Below, one piece after another: positions 52,570 to 60,463 of a stretch of DNA of 64,000 bases. Each line of letters begins with the position of its first letter. The first letter of the stretch is position 1. Source of the DNA: Micromonospora sp. WMMD1128 (GTDB taxonomy: Bacteria > Actinomycetota > Actinomycetes > Mycobacteriales > Micromonosporaceae); the NCBI RefSeq assembly GCF_027497235.1, contig NZ_CP114902.1, forward strand, positions 4,614,001 through 4,678,000, given 5' to 3'. The translations under genes were made by a program, and so were the position numbers. The notes under the pieces were generated by a model that was given only the letters and a program-made list of their open reading frames with translations, did not search any database and was not told where the DNA came from.

Positions 52570-54302
52570 TACAGGGTCTGCACGGTGGCGATGCGTTCCT
52601 CCAGCTGCTCTATCGTCGCCTGGGCGCTGGGCGGGCCGCCGCAGAGCCGGCGCAACTCGGCGTGGATCTTGCCGTGCGGCTGGCCGGTGTGGTGGTGCCG
52701 GGCGGCCACCAGGGCGTTCAGCTGCCGCCGTAGGGCCACTCGACGCTGGGCCGCACTCATCGGAGGGGGCGCCGCCACGGGGGCCGCAGCGGCCGGCTCA
52801 GCGGTCCGTTGGGCTGCCCGGCGGCGCTGCGCGGCGAGCTGATCGGCCTGCCGCTTGGTCAGCAGCAGCGAAACCTGGTCGGCGGTGAGCAGACCGGGCA
52901 GACCGAGATATTCCTCCTCCTCCGGCGTGCCCGCCTGGGCGGCGGTGCCGAACGACGCGCCGTCGAAGATCACCTGGTCCAGCTCGGCGGTCGCGGAGAG
53001 CGCGGCGAACCGCTTCTCCAGCTCGCCGCTGGCGCCGTCGTCGCGCTGGGCGCGCTCCAGCAGGTCGTCGTCGAAGCCCTCGCGGTCCTTGGGCTTGCCG
53101 AGCACGTGGTCCCGCTCGATCTCCATCTCGCTCGCCAACCCGAGCAGGTGCGGCACGCTCGGCAGGAACACCGAGGCGGTCTCGCCCGGACGGCGGGCCC
53201 GGACGAACCGGCCGATCGCCTGCGCGAAGTAGAGCGCGGTGCTGGCGCTCGTCGCGTACACCCCGACGGCCAGCCGGGGGATGTCCACGCCCTCGGACAC
53301 CATCCGCACCGCCACCAGCCACCGCTGCTCGGACTCCGCGAACGTCGCGATCCGGGCGGACGCGCCCTGGTCGTCGGAGAGCACCACGGCGGCCTTCTCG
53401 CCGGTCACCTGCTCCAACAGCTTCGCGTAGGCGCGGGCCACCTGCTGGTCGCTGGCGATCACCAGGCCGCCCGCGTCCGGCATCCCGTTGGCCCGCAGCA
53501 CGCTCAGCCGGGCGTCGGCGGCGCGCAGCACCTGCGGCATCCAGTCACCGGCCGGATCGAGCGCGGTCCGCCACGCCTGCGCGATCAGGTCCTGCGTCAT
53601 CGGCTCGCCGAGCCGGGCGGCCAACTCGTCGCCGGCGTTGGTGCGCCACCGGGTCTCCCCGGAGTAGGCCAGGAACAGCACCGGCCGGACCACGCCGTCG
53701 CGCAGCGCGTCGGCGTAGCCGTAGACGGAGTCGGCGCGGGACCGCAGCAGCCCGTCCCCGCCCCGTTCGTAGCTGACGAACGGGATCGGGTTGTCGTCGG
53801 AGCGGAACGGCGTGCCGGTGAGCATCAGCCGGCGTACCGCGGGCTCGAACGCCGCCTTGACGCCGTCGCCCCACGTCCGGGCGTCGCCGGCGTGATGGAT
53901 CTCGTCGAGGATGACGAGGGTCCGGCGGGTCATGGTGCGCCGGCGGTGCACCTGCGGCGCCATGCCGACCTGGGCGTAGGTGACCACCGCGCCGTGGAAG
54001 TCGGCGGCGGAGTGCAGGTCGGCGTTGCGGAACGCGGCGTCCAACTGGATGCCCACCCGGGCCGCGGCCTGGGCCCACTGGGTCTTCAGGTGCTCGGTCG
54101 GCGCGACCACGGTGACCGCCTCGACGGTGCCGTCGGCGAGCAGCTCGGCGGCGATCCGCAGGGCGAAGGTGGTCTTTCCGGCGCCGGGCGTGGCGACCGC
54201 GGTGAAGTCCTCGGCCCGGCGGCGCAGGTATTCCACCATCGCCCTGCGCTGCCACGAACGCAGGGGCGGGAACGTGTCGAGCACCGGCAACCGGGGTGGC
54301 AC
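52569..54302 (-). CDS. Superfamily 2 DEAD/DEAH-box helicase
   Basis: The 577-residue protein has the helicase core: LRSWQRRAMVEYL (Q-like), Walker A ATPGAGKTTFALR, TVVAPTEHLKTQW, the DEIHHAG box (DExH), LTGTPFRSDD and, in the second domain, SEGVDIPRLAVGVYATSAS with the arginine finger QAIGRFVRARR. It may act in nucleic-acid repair or restriction-like processes; the homolog beside sigA is conserved in actinobacteria. The start is put at the GTG at 54302 because GGAGAGGAG lies 6 bases upstream. An upstream ATG (54458) has no ribosome site and lies before a TATGCT promoter box. Confidence 0.88.
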   Translation of the reverse strand: MPPRLPVLDTFPPLRSWQRRAMVEYLRRRAEDFTAVATPGAGKTTFALRIAAELLADGTVEAVTVVAPTEHLKTQWAQAAARVGIQLDAAFRNADLHSAADFHGAVVTYAQVGMAPQVHRRRTMTRRTLVILDEIHHAGDARTWGDGVKAAFEPAVRRLMLTGTPFRSDDNPIPFVSYERGGDGLLRSRADSVYGYADALRDGVVRPVLFLAYSGETRWRTNAGDELAARLGEPMTQDLIAQAWRTALDPAGDWMPQVLRAADARLSVLRANGMPDAGGLVIASDQQVARAYAKLLEQVTGEKAAVVLSDDQGASARIATFAESEQRWLVAVRMVSEGVDIPRLAVGVYATSASTALYFAQAIGRFVRARRPGETASVFLPSVPHLLGLASEMEIERDHVLGKPKDREGFDDDLLERAQRDDGASGELEKRFAALSATAELDQVIFDGASFGTAAQAGTPEEEEYLGLPGLLTADQVSLLLTKRQADQLAAQRRRAAQRTAEPAAAAPVAAPPPMSAAQRRVALRRQLNALVAARHHHTGQPHGKIHAELRRLCGGPPSAQATIEQLEERIATVQTL

Positions 54303-54407
54303 GGTCAGCTCCTCTCCGCCGCGGACGGCGACGGGCCCGACCGGGGCCACCGGGGGCCGCCGCCCATCAAAACGCCCTCGCGCATCCCGTGCCGCGAAGG
54401 CCGACTC

Positions 54408-54413
54408 AGCATA
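54408..54413 (-). promoter_or_regulatory. -10 box TATGCT upstream of the helicase gene
   Basis: On the reverse strand TATGCT lies about 105 bases before the GTG at 54302 and downstream of the alternative ATG at 54458, which argues for the shorter protein. Confidence 0.4.
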
Positions 54414-54483
54414 ACCAGCGGGGACGTTCCGCCCCACCCGACGCCACGCCTGGCACATCCGCCCACCCCCGTGCGGGAGGGTT

Positions 54484-55134
54484 CTACCGCTCCGGCCCGC
54501 GCGCGCCGGTGCGTGGTGGGCGCAGCGTCGCCACCGGGGCGGACCAGCGCCGGCGCAGCGAGATCAGGCGCAGCCCGAAGACGAAGACCGCCGCTCCGGT
54601 GAGCGTCGGCGCGGTGGCCTGTCCGTACGTCGACAGCAGTGCCACCACGATCGAGCCGGCGAGCGCGGCCACGGCGTAGATCTCCCGGCGCAGCACCACC
54701 GGGATCTCACCGGTGAGCAGGTCCCGGCCGAGGCCACCGCCGATCGCGGTGAGCATGCCGATCATGCAGGCGCCGACGGCCGGCACGTGCGCGTCGAGCG
54801 CCTTGAGCGTGCCGGTGACGGTGAACAGGGCCAGCCCGGCCGCGTCGAGCACCAGCACGGTGGTGCGCAGGCGGGCGAGCTGGGGATGCGACCGGAACAC
54901 GACGGCGGCGACGACCGCCGCGGTGACCGCGTACCGCCAGTCGGCGAACGCCAGCGGGGGCACCTCGTCGATGACCAGGTCGCGGAAGATCCCACCGCCG
55001 AGGGCGGCGACCACGCCGACGAAGACCACCCCGAACAGGTCGAGCCGTTTGACCACCGCCGCGGAGGCGCCGGAGGCGGCGAAGACCGCCACGCCGGTGA
55101 GGTCGGCGAGGAGCAGGGCGGTGGAGGTGGTCAC
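54484..55134 (-). CDS. TRIC (trimeric intracellular cation channel) family protein
   Basis: The 216-residue protein has seven membrane helices in two UPF0126/TRIC repeats, each with the glycine-rich kink GGGIFRDLVIDEVPPLA and GGGLGRDLLTGEIPVVLRRE, which line the ion pathway. Bacterial TRIC proteins conduct K+ or Na+; the direction and role are not known here. The GTG at 55134 follows a TAACCT box by 6 bases. It ends 25 bases before the helicase promoter region's alternative ATG, so it may be co-transcribed in part. Confidence 0.92.
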   Translation of the reverse strand: MTTSTALLLADLTGVAVFAASGASAAVVKRLDLFGVVFVGVVAALGGGIFRDLVIDEVPPLAFADWRYAVTAAVVAAVVFRSHPQLARLRTTVLVLDAAGLALFTVTGTLKALDAHVPAVGACMIGMLTAIGGGLGRDLLTGEIPVVLRREIYAVAALAGSIVVALLSTYGQATAPTLTGAAVFVFGLRLISLRRRWSAPVATLRPPRTGARGPER

Positions 55135-55140
55135 CGCCGC

Positions 55141-55146
55141 AGGTTA
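55141..55146 (-). promoter_or_regulatory. -10 box TAACCT for the TRIC gene (leaderless type)
   Basis: On the reverse strand TAACCT is followed by 6 bases and GTG at 55134. It is squeezed next to the DUF3039 terminator. Confidence 0.55.
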
Positions 55147-55151
55147 CGTGG

Positions 55152-55172
55152 GCGGGCGGCGGAGCCGCCCGC
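55152..55172 (-). terminator. Hairpin after the DUF3039 gene
   Basis: 9-bp arms GCGGGCGGC / GCCGCCCGC with a 3-base loop lie 2 bases past the DUF3039 stop and just upstream of the TRIC promoter. Confidence 0.55.
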
Positions 55173-55174
55173 GG

Positions 55175-55393
55175 TCACTCGCCCCAGGACTCGTAGATCT
55201 CCTTGCACTTCGGGCAGACCGGGGAACCGGGCTTGGCGGCCTTGGTCACCGGGAAGGTCTCCCCGCACAACGCGATGACGTACGTGCCCATGACCGCGCT
55301 CTCGGCGATCTTGTCCTTACGCACGTAGTGGAACATCTCGGGGCCGGTGTCGGCGTCCTTCTGCTCCGGGCGTTCGAGAATCTCAGTGCTCAC
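55175..55393 (-). CDS. DUF3039 zinc-binding protein
   Basis: The 72-residue protein is typical DUF3039: [26 protein letters not shown], then [12 protein letters not shown], with conserved His and Cys residues that could bind zinc (CGE...CPKC). The function is unknown. The GTG at 55393 has GGAGG 7 bases upstream. It is divergent from psuG. Confidence 0.92.
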   Translation of the reverse strand: MSTEILERPEQKDADTGPEMFHYVRKDKIAESAVMGTYVIALCGETFPVTKAAKPGSPVCPKCKEIYESWGE

Positions 55394-55468
55394 GTCCCCA
55401 CCTCCGGCTTCCCAGTTTTGCAGGCCGGCCGGGTCGGGTCCACCACAGGCCACCCCGCGGGCGGCCCG

Positions 55469-55474
55469 TACCGT
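55469..55474 (+). promoter_or_regulatory. -10 box TACCGT for psuG (leaderless type)
   Basis: TACCGT, then 7 bases, then GTG at 55482. Confidence 0.55.
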
Positions 55475-55481
55475 AACGGAC

Positions 55482-56402
55482 GTGACCAACTTTCGCATCA
55501 GCCTCGGTGGTGAGGTGGCCGACGCCCTGCGCGCCGGGCGTCCGGTCGTCGCGCTGGAGAGCACCATCGTCTCGCACGGACTCCCCCGACCGGACAACCT
55601 GCGCGTGGCGCGGCAGATCGAGCAGGCGGTCCGCGACGCGGGCGCGGTCCCGGCCACCATCGGCATGGTCGGCGGCGAGCTGCGGGTCGGCCTGGACGAC
55701 GCCCAACTCACCCGCCTCGCCACGGTCGACGGAGTGAGCAAGCTCTCGGTCCGCGACCTGGCACCGGCGGCGGCGACCGGCGCGGACGGCGCCACCACGG
55801 TCGCGGCCACCAGCGCGGTGGCGGCGGCGGCCGGGATCGACCTGTTCGCCACCGGCGGGCTGGGCGGCGTGCACCGGGAGGCGGCGCAGACGTTCGACGA
55901 GTCGGCCGACCTGGTCACGCTGGCCCGTACCCCGATCACGGTGGTGTGCGCCGGGGTGAAGTCGATCCTCGACACCGGCGCCACCCTGGAACGGCTGGAG
56001 ACGCTCGGGGTGGGCGTGGTGGGTTACCGCACCCGCCGGTTCCCCGGGTTCTATCTCACCGACTCCGGCTTCGACCTGGACTGGTCGGTGGACTCCCCGG
56101 AGCGGGTGGCCGACGTGCTGGCCGCCCGGGCGGCGCACGGCGTGCACCGGGGTGGGCTGGTGGTGGCCAACCCGCTGCCGGCCGACGAGCAGCTCGACCC
56201 GGCGCTGCACGACCGCACCCTCGCCGACGGGCTGGCCGCGCTGGCCCGCGAGGGGATCACCGGCAAGGCCGTCACCCCGTTCCTGCTGGCGCACTTCCAC
56301 TCCGCCACCGAGGGCGCCAGCCTGGCGGTGAACGTCCGGATCATCCTGCGTAACGCCGACCTAGCGGCGCGGATCGCGGTTGCCGCGGCCGGCACCCCAT
56401 GA
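55482..56402 (+). CDS. psuG: Pseudouridine-5'-phosphate glycosidase
   Basis: PsuG splits pseudouridine 5'-phosphate into uracil and ribose 5-phosphate, degrading pseudouridine from RNA turnover. The 306-residue protein has [51 protein letters not shown] and [12 protein letters not shown], all hallmarks of the family. The start is a GTG 7 bases after TACCGT. Its stop overlaps the kinase ATG (ATGA), so glycosidase and kinase are made together, matching the two-step pathway. Confidence 0.96.
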   Translation: MTNFRISLGGEVADALRAGRPVVALESTIVSHGLPRPDNLRVARQIEQAVRDAGAVPATIGMVGGELRVGLDDAQLTRLATVDGVSKLSVRDLAPAAATGADGATTVAATSAVAAAAGIDLFATGGLGGVHREAAQTFDESADLVTLARTPITVVCAGVKSILDTGATLERLETLGVGVVGYRTRRFPGFYLTDSGFDLDWSVDSPERVADVLAARAAHGVHRGGLVVANPLPADEQLDPALHDRTLADGLAALAREGITGKAVTPFLLAHFHSATEGASLAVNVRIILRNADLAARIAVAAAGTP

Positions 56403-57340
56403 GCGGACGCACCGAGCGCCGTGAGCCCACTCCCGGTCTTCCGGGCGCGGGTTCCCCGCGCGTCGTCGTGGTGGGCGACGTGATCACCGACGTGGTCGCG
56501 ATGCTGTCCGGGCCGCTCGCGACCGGCTCGGACACCGCCGCCGGGATCCGGTTCAGCGGCGGCGGGCAGGCGGCCAACACCGCGGCCTGGCTCGCCGGCC
56601 AGGGCGCGGCCGTGACGCTCGTGGCCGCCGTGGGCGACGACGAGACCGGCCGGGAACGGGTCGCCGAGCTGACCCGGGTCGGCGTGGAGTGCGCGGTGGA
56701 GCGGCACGAGGGCTACCCGACCGGCACGGTGATCGTGCTCGCCCACGACGGGGAGCGCACCATGATCAGCCAGCGGGGCGCGAACCTGCGGCTGACCGCG
56801 GCGCACGTGGACACCGCCCTGGCCGCGGCGCCCGACGCCGGGCATCTGCACCTGTCCGCGTACACCCTGTTGGACGTCGGGTCGCGCGGCGCGGGCCTGC
56901 GCGCGCTGGCCGCCGCCCGCGAACGCGGGCTGACCGTCAGCGTCGACGCGGCCTCCGCGGCGCCGTTGCGGCGCGTCGGCGGGTCGTTCCTGACCTGGGT
57001 ACGCGACGTCGACCTGCTGCTTGTCAACACGGACGAGGCGACGGTGCTGGCCGGCGGCCTGGACCCGGCGGCGCAGGCGCGGGCGTTGACCTCGGTGGCG
57101 CACCGGGTGGTGGTCAAACGCGGCGCGGCCGGGGCGGTCTGGGTGGAGCGCGGCGGTCGGGTGGAGGCGGCCCCGGCGCCCGGGGTGGCCGTGGTGGACG
57201 TGACCGGCGCGGGGGACGCGTTCGCCGCCGGGCTGCTCACCGCCTGGCTGGCCGGCGCCGGTCCGCGTGCCGCCCTGGCCCGCGCCGGCGACCTCGGCGC
57301 CCTGGCCGTGACCACGGTGGGCGCCCGACCCACGCCCTGA
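56399..57340 (+). CDS. PfkB-family carbohydrate kinase (probable pseudouridine kinase)
   Basis: The 313-residue ribokinase-fold protein has [11 protein letters not shown], the substrate loop [16 protein letters not shown] and the anion-hole/catalytic motif [15 protein letters not shown]. Its 4-base overlap with psuG suggests it phosphorylates pseudouridine to the PsuG substrate. That is inferred from context; PfkB kinases use many sugars and nucleosides. It ends in a hairpin before the convergent DUF3099 gene. Confidence 0.9.
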   Translation: MSGRTERREPTPGLPGAGSPRVVVVGDVITDVVAMLSGPLATGSDTAAGIRFSGGGQAANTAAWLAGQGAAVTLVAAVGDDETGRERVAELTRVGVECAVERHEGYPTGTVIVLAHDGERTMISQRGANLRLTAAHVDTALAAAPDAGHLHLSAYTLLDVGSRGAGLRALAAARERGLTVSVDAASAAPLRRVGGSFLTWVRDVDLLLVNTDEATVLAGGLDPAAQARALTSVAHRVVVKRGAAGAVWVERGGRVEAAPAPGVAVVDVTGAGDAFAAGLLTAWLAGAGPRAALARAGDLGALAVTTVGARPTP

Positions 57341-57349
57341 GCCGGCGGA

Positions 57350-57379
57350 CCGGTCCGGGCGTCGACGCGGCCGGACCGG
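57350..57379. terminator. Bidirectional terminator between the kinase and DUF3099 genes
   Basis: 9-bp arms CCGGTCCGG / CCGGACCGG (57350-57358, 57371-57379) with a 12-base GC-rich loop containing GCGTCGACGC lie between convergent stops. Confidence 0.65.
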
Positions 57380-57736
57380 TCAGGGCTCGGCGTCGATGAC
57401 CTTGTGCGCGCGTTCCTCGGTGGGCAGTGCCATCGGCGGGGTCTCGTCCCGGCCCCGGTGCTGGAAGCGGGTGGCCAGCCGGTGCTCCTCCTTGGGCGGG
57501 CGGTCGTTCGCGAGCAGCACCGCGAGCCACGGGATGAGCACCATGCCGAGGGCGCAGAGCGGCAGCCAGAGCCAGAGCAGCGGGGCCTTGACGCCGACCA
57601 GGATCGCGCCCGCCACCAGGCAGGCGACCCGGACGGCCATCATCAGCACGTAGCGCTTCTGCCGGCTGTTGAGCTGGTCGTCCTGGCTGCGCCGGGCGTC
57701 GGTGATCAGGATCGGCTGGTAGGCCTGACGCTTCAC
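57380..57736 (-). CDS. DUF3099 membrane protein
   Basis: The 118-residue protein has a short N-terminus with ITDARRSQDDQLNSRQKRY, two membrane helices (about 33-75; MMAVRVACLVAGAILVG and WLWLPLCALGMVLIPWLAVLLA) and a charged C-terminal tail. This is the DUF3099 pattern; the function is unknown. Of two adjacent GTGs, the one at 57736 is chosen because GGAGG lies 6 bases upstream. Confidence 0.88.
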   Translation of the reverse strand: MKRQAYQPILITDARRSQDDQLNSRQKRYVLMMAVRVACLVAGAILVGVKAPLLWLWLPLCALGMVLIPWLAVLLANDRPPKEEHRLATRFQHRGRDETPPMALPTEERAHKVIDAEP

Positions 57737-57822
57737 CACTGACCTCCTACGAGGGGATACGCCCCATCCTGTCACTACCCGCGGGCGATCGACCAAGATC
57801 CGGCCACGTGTTACGCCCGTGG

Positions 57823-57828
57823 TACGCT
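57823..57828 (+). promoter_or_regulatory. -10 box TACGCT for the BrnT-like gene (leaderless type)
   Basis: TACGCT, then 7 bases, then GTG at 57836. Confidence 0.5.
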
Positions 57829-57835
57829 GCGCCCT

Positions 57836-58147
57836 GTGGCCAACCGGTTCAGCTTCACCGACGAGGCGCTGGCGAACCTGCGGGTCTACGACGTCACACC
57901 CGGGGAAGTCTGGGAGGCCCTGCACAGCCACCGCCGGGTCATCCGGCACCTCGGCGACGACGTCATGGTGGTCTACGCCACCGACCACCGCGGCCGGCGT
58001 CTCGCCGTGCTGCTGGCCGAGGCCGACGGCACCGACAACGACTGGGACATCCTCTCCGCCCGCGAACTGAGCGACGTCGAGGCCAAGCGCTACGACGACG
58101 CGGTGCGGAGGTCACGCCGACGAGGAGGCGGTCACCATGCACCGTGA
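57836..58147 (+). CDS. BrnT-like toxin of a putative type II toxin-antitoxin pair
   Basis: The 103-residue protein has a compact beta-rich core (VMVVYATDHRGRRLAVLLAE) and a C-terminal WDILSARELSDVEAKRYDDAV that recalls the BrnT signature of Arg-Glu-Leu followed by Glu-x-x-x-Tyr. BrnT-type toxins are RelE-fold ribonucleases. Assignment rests on motif likeness and gene pairing, not on a confirmed domain hit. The downstream ribbon-helix-helix gene overlaps it by 11 bases, the order typical of brnT-brnA. It starts at a GTG 7 bases after TACGCT. Confidence 0.65.
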   Translation: MANRFSFTDEALANLRVYDVTPGEVWEALHSHRRVIRHLGDDVMVVYATDHRGRRLAVLLAEADGTDNDWDILSARELSDVEAKRYDDAVRRSRRRGGGHHAP

Positions 58148-58448
58148 CGAGGCGACCAAGCGGTTCCACGCCGGTGGCGACGGGTTCGCCGACCTGATCG
58201 ACGAGACGTCGCCGGCGCAGCTGCCCACCCCCGACACCGACGTGCCGATGGTCAGCCGGTCGGTACGCCTTCCGCTGGAGACGTACGACCGGGTCCGGGC
58301 CGCCGCCGACGCGCGCGGCATCGGCGTGACCACACTGATGCGGCAGTGGATCGAAGCCGGTCTGGCCGACCTGGACGACTCGGCCACCGTCTCGCTCGCG
58401 GACGTGCGCCGCGCGCTGGCCTCGCTGTCCCGCCCCAACGCCGCCTGA
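58137..58448 (+). CDS. Ribbon-helix-helix (CopG/BrnA-like) antitoxin
   Basis: The 103-residue protein has an acidic N-terminus and a ribbon-helix-helix segment VSRSVRLPLETYDRVRAAADARGIGVTTLMRQWI (about 39-72, given here in parts: VSRSVRLPLETYDRV then GIGVTTLMRQWIEAGL), typical of CopG/MetJ-type repressors. It would bind DNA as a dimer and neutralise the BrnT-like protein. The ATG at 58137 lies within the toxin gene, with GAGGAGG 8 bases upstream. Its stop lies in the first of three 26-bp tandem repeats. Confidence 0.7.
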   Translation: MHRDEATKRFHAGGDGFADLIDETSPAQLPTPDTDVPMVSRSVRLPLETYDRVRAAADARGIGVTTLMRQWIEAGLADLDDSATVSLADVRRALASLSRPNAA

Positions 58449-58520
58449 GCGCTCACGCCTCGCGCCCGGCCTGAACGCTCACGCCTCGGGCCCGGCCTGA
58501 GCGCTCACGCCTCGGGCCCG
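58443..58520. repeat. Three tandem copies of a 26-bp sequence
   Basis: Units at 58443-58468, 58469-58494 and 58495-58520 differ by one or two bases. The first holds the antitoxin stop codon and the third holds the LtrA stop codon, so the tail of one convergent gene has been copied toward the other. The unit contains the pattern CTGAGCGCTCACGCCTCG. Confidence 0.88.
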
Positions 58521-59731
58521 GCCTCGTCGATGGCCTCCCGCCCCACCGGCGAGGCGGAGGACTCCGGCGGCCGTCCCCGGGCGCGCCGCGCGTCCGCGAG
58601 GACGACGAGCGCCAGCACGCCGGCCACCATGCCGAGCGCCAGCAGGGCCGGCCCGACGGTCAGCACGGGCGCGAGCAGCAGCAGCGCCACCAGCGCGACC
58701 ACTCGGGAGCGGGAGACCCGGCCGAAGATCTCGTACTCGAAGCGGGAGCGGGCGACCAGGAACACCGCCGGGCCGCCCACCACGAAGACCAGCCGGCCCG
58801 GATCGGCCGCCACGAACGGGTGGGCGATGACCAACTCGTAGCCGACCGCGGCGCTCAGCACGCCGAGCACCATGAACAGGTGGGTCTGTGCGGCCGACTC
58901 GGCCAGCCGCCCCGGCGCGCCGGCCAGCCGCAACGCCTCCGCGAGCAGGTATCCGGCCCGGTGGAAGTAGAGCCGCCAGAGCAACGCGGTGACACCGAAC
59001 GCGAGCGCGAACGCGGCGGCCGACCGGGCGGAGAACCGCTCCCCGCTGTAGGACACGCCGATCACCAGGATCGACTCGCCGAGCGCGATGAGGAAGATCT
59101 GCTGGTAACGCTCGGCCAGGTGCTCCCCGGCAAGCAGCCAGCTCCGGATGCGGGACGCCCCGAGCCGGGGCAGCGGCCAGCCCAGGAACGCGCCCAGATA
59201 GTCCACCGCCAGCGCGACCACCCACAGCGGCAGGCGCAGGTCGGGCACCAGCGCGCCGGCCAGCCAGAGCGGTGTGGTCGCCACCGCCCAGCCGACCAGC
59301 CGCACCGGCACCGTCCACCGCGGGTGCCCACGCAACGCCGCCGCCAACACCAGCGGACGCCCGACCATCATCACCACGTACGCGAGCGCGAACGCCAGCG
59401 CCCGTTCCTCAAGCGCGCGGGGAAGCGTCACCCCGAGCACCAGGCTGCCGAACATGACGCCGACCACGACCGCCTGGATGATCACGCGCTCCGGCTCGTA
59501 CCGGCTGGTCACCCAGGTGGTGATGGTCCAGACGTGCCAGAGCACCAGGAAGAGCAGCAGAGTCCGCCCGACGTCGGCCGCCATGTGCCCACCGTCGACG
59601 TCGGCCACCATGCGCTGCGACACCCGGGTCAGCGCGAAGACGAAGACCAGGTCGAAGAAGAGCTCCAGGAAGGTGGCCCGGTTGGGGCTGGACATGGTGC
59701 GCAGCAGCCCCCCGCCCCGCTGCTCGCTCAC
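58505..59731 (-). CDS. Low-temperature-requirement A (LtrA) family membrane protein
   Basis: The 408-residue protein has about 12 membrane helices and the family opening ATFLELFFDLVFVFALTRVS, with WHVWTITTWVTSRYE and a central HLAERYQQIFLIALGESIL, the LtrA hallmark. The physiological role is unclear; LtrA was named for cold growth in Listeria. It follows the HhH-GPD gene with only 3 bases between, so the two are co-transcribed. The C-terminal end lies in the 26-bp tandem repeat. Confidence 0.9.
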   Translation of the reverse strand: MSEQRGGGLLRTMSSPNRATFLELFFDLVFVFALTRVSQRMVADVDGGHMAADVGRTLLLFLVLWHVWTITTWVTSRYEPERVIIQAVVVGVMFGSLVLGVTLPRALEERALAFALAYVVMMVGRPLVLAAALRGHPRWTVPVRLVGWAVATTPLWLAGALVPDLRLPLWVVALAVDYLGAFLGWPLPRLGASRIRSWLLAGEHLAERYQQIFLIALGESILVIGVSYSGERFSARSAAAFALAFGVTALLWRLYFHRAGYLLAEALRLAGAPGRLAESAAQTHLFMVLGVLSAAVGYELVIAHPFVAADPGRLVFVVGGPAVFLVARSRFEYEIFGRVSRSRVVALVALLLLAPVLTVGPALLALGMVAGVLALVVLADARRARGRPPESSASPVGREAIDEAGPEA

Positions 59732-59734
59732 GCC

Positions 59735-60310
59735 TCAGCCCTTCGCGGCCTTCGCCTCCGCCTTCGCCCGCTGCTTGAACTCGCGTACCCGGCGCAGCGA
59801 CTCCGGGTCGGTCACGTCCGCCACCGACCGGTACGCCTCCGCGTCGCCGTAGTCGCCGGCCGCCTCGCGCCAGCCCGCCGGGGTGACCCCGAACCGCTTG
59901 CCGAGCAACGCGACGAAGATCTGCGCCTTCTGCCGACCGAAGCCCGGCAGCTCGGCGACCCGGCGCAACAGCTCCCGGCCGTCGGTCACGTCCGACCAGA
60001 GCCGGGCCGGGTCGCCGTCGTAGCGTTCCACGAGCGCCCGGCAGACCTCCTGCGTCCGGGCCGCCATCGCCTTGGGGAAGCGGTGCAGCGCCGGCGGCCC
60101 GGCGAACAGCTCCACAAGCGCCTCCGGGTCGTACCCGGCCAGTTCCCGGGCGTCCGGCTCGTGGCCGAGCCGCTGCGCCAGCACGTACGGCGAGGAGAAC
60201 GCCTTCTCCATCGGCACCTGCTGGTCCAGCACCATGCCGAGGAGCAGCGCCAGCGTGTTCCGGTGGAGGAAGTCATTCGCGGCGGGATCGATAGGCAAGG
60301 ACAACGTCAT
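59735..60310 (-). CDS. HhH-GPD-type DNA glycosylase-like protein
   Basis: The 191-residue protein is entirely the HhH-GPD fold: an N-terminal helical region (NTLALLLGMVLDQQVPMEKAF), then a helix-hairpin-helix VAELPGFGRQKAQIFVALLG with the conserved glycine-rich hairpin. The usual catalytic Asp after the hairpin is not obvious, so it may be a base-excision protein of the short actinobacterial subfamily or a non-catalytic relative. Two in-frame ATGs (60310, 60319) are possible; neither has a good Shine-Dalgarno. It precedes ltrA in a likely operon. Confidence 0.85.
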   Translation of the reverse strand: MTLSLPIDPAANDFLHRNTLALLLGMVLDQQVPMEKAFSSPYVLAQRLGHEPDARELAGYDPEALVELFAGPPALHRFPKAMAARTQEVCRALVERYDGDPARLWSDVTDGRELLRRVAELPGFGRQKAQIFVALLGKRFGVTPAGWREAAGDYGDAEAYRSVADVTDPESLRRVREFKQRAKAEAKAAKG

Positions 60311-60430
60311 GACAGACATGGTCCCGCAACAGACCCCGCCGACCATGCGGGTTCGACGAGACACGCACTCGCCCCTGCCCGCGCCGCGGCGACACCGAGC
60401 GCATGGACGGGTCGGAAGGACCGGAACGGT

Positions 60431-60436
60431 TACCCT
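60431..60436 (+). promoter_or_regulatory. -10 box TACCCT upstream of the DUF262-HipA pair
   Basis: TACCCT lies 27 bases before the GTG at 60464, giving a leader of about 20 bases that includes the Shine-Dalgarno ACGGAGG (60451-60457). Confidence 0.4.
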
Positions 60437-60463
60437 CGGTGCGTCGTCCCAACGGAGGTTGCC

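Noticed and set aside
54303..54458. An N-terminal extension of the helicase from an ATG at 54458
   Set aside because: No ribosome site there, a TATGCT promoter box lies inside it, and the GTG at 54302 has a strong GGAGAGGAG.
52809..54602. A 597-codon forward frame opposite the helicase
   Set aside because: It is antisense to intact helicase motifs and has low-complexity Gly/Arg/Val/Gln content.
58820..60463. An N-terminal extension of the DUF262 protein of over 500 codons
   Set aside because: It is the antisense of ltrA and the HhH-GPD gene; the DUF262 fold begins immediately after GTG 60464.
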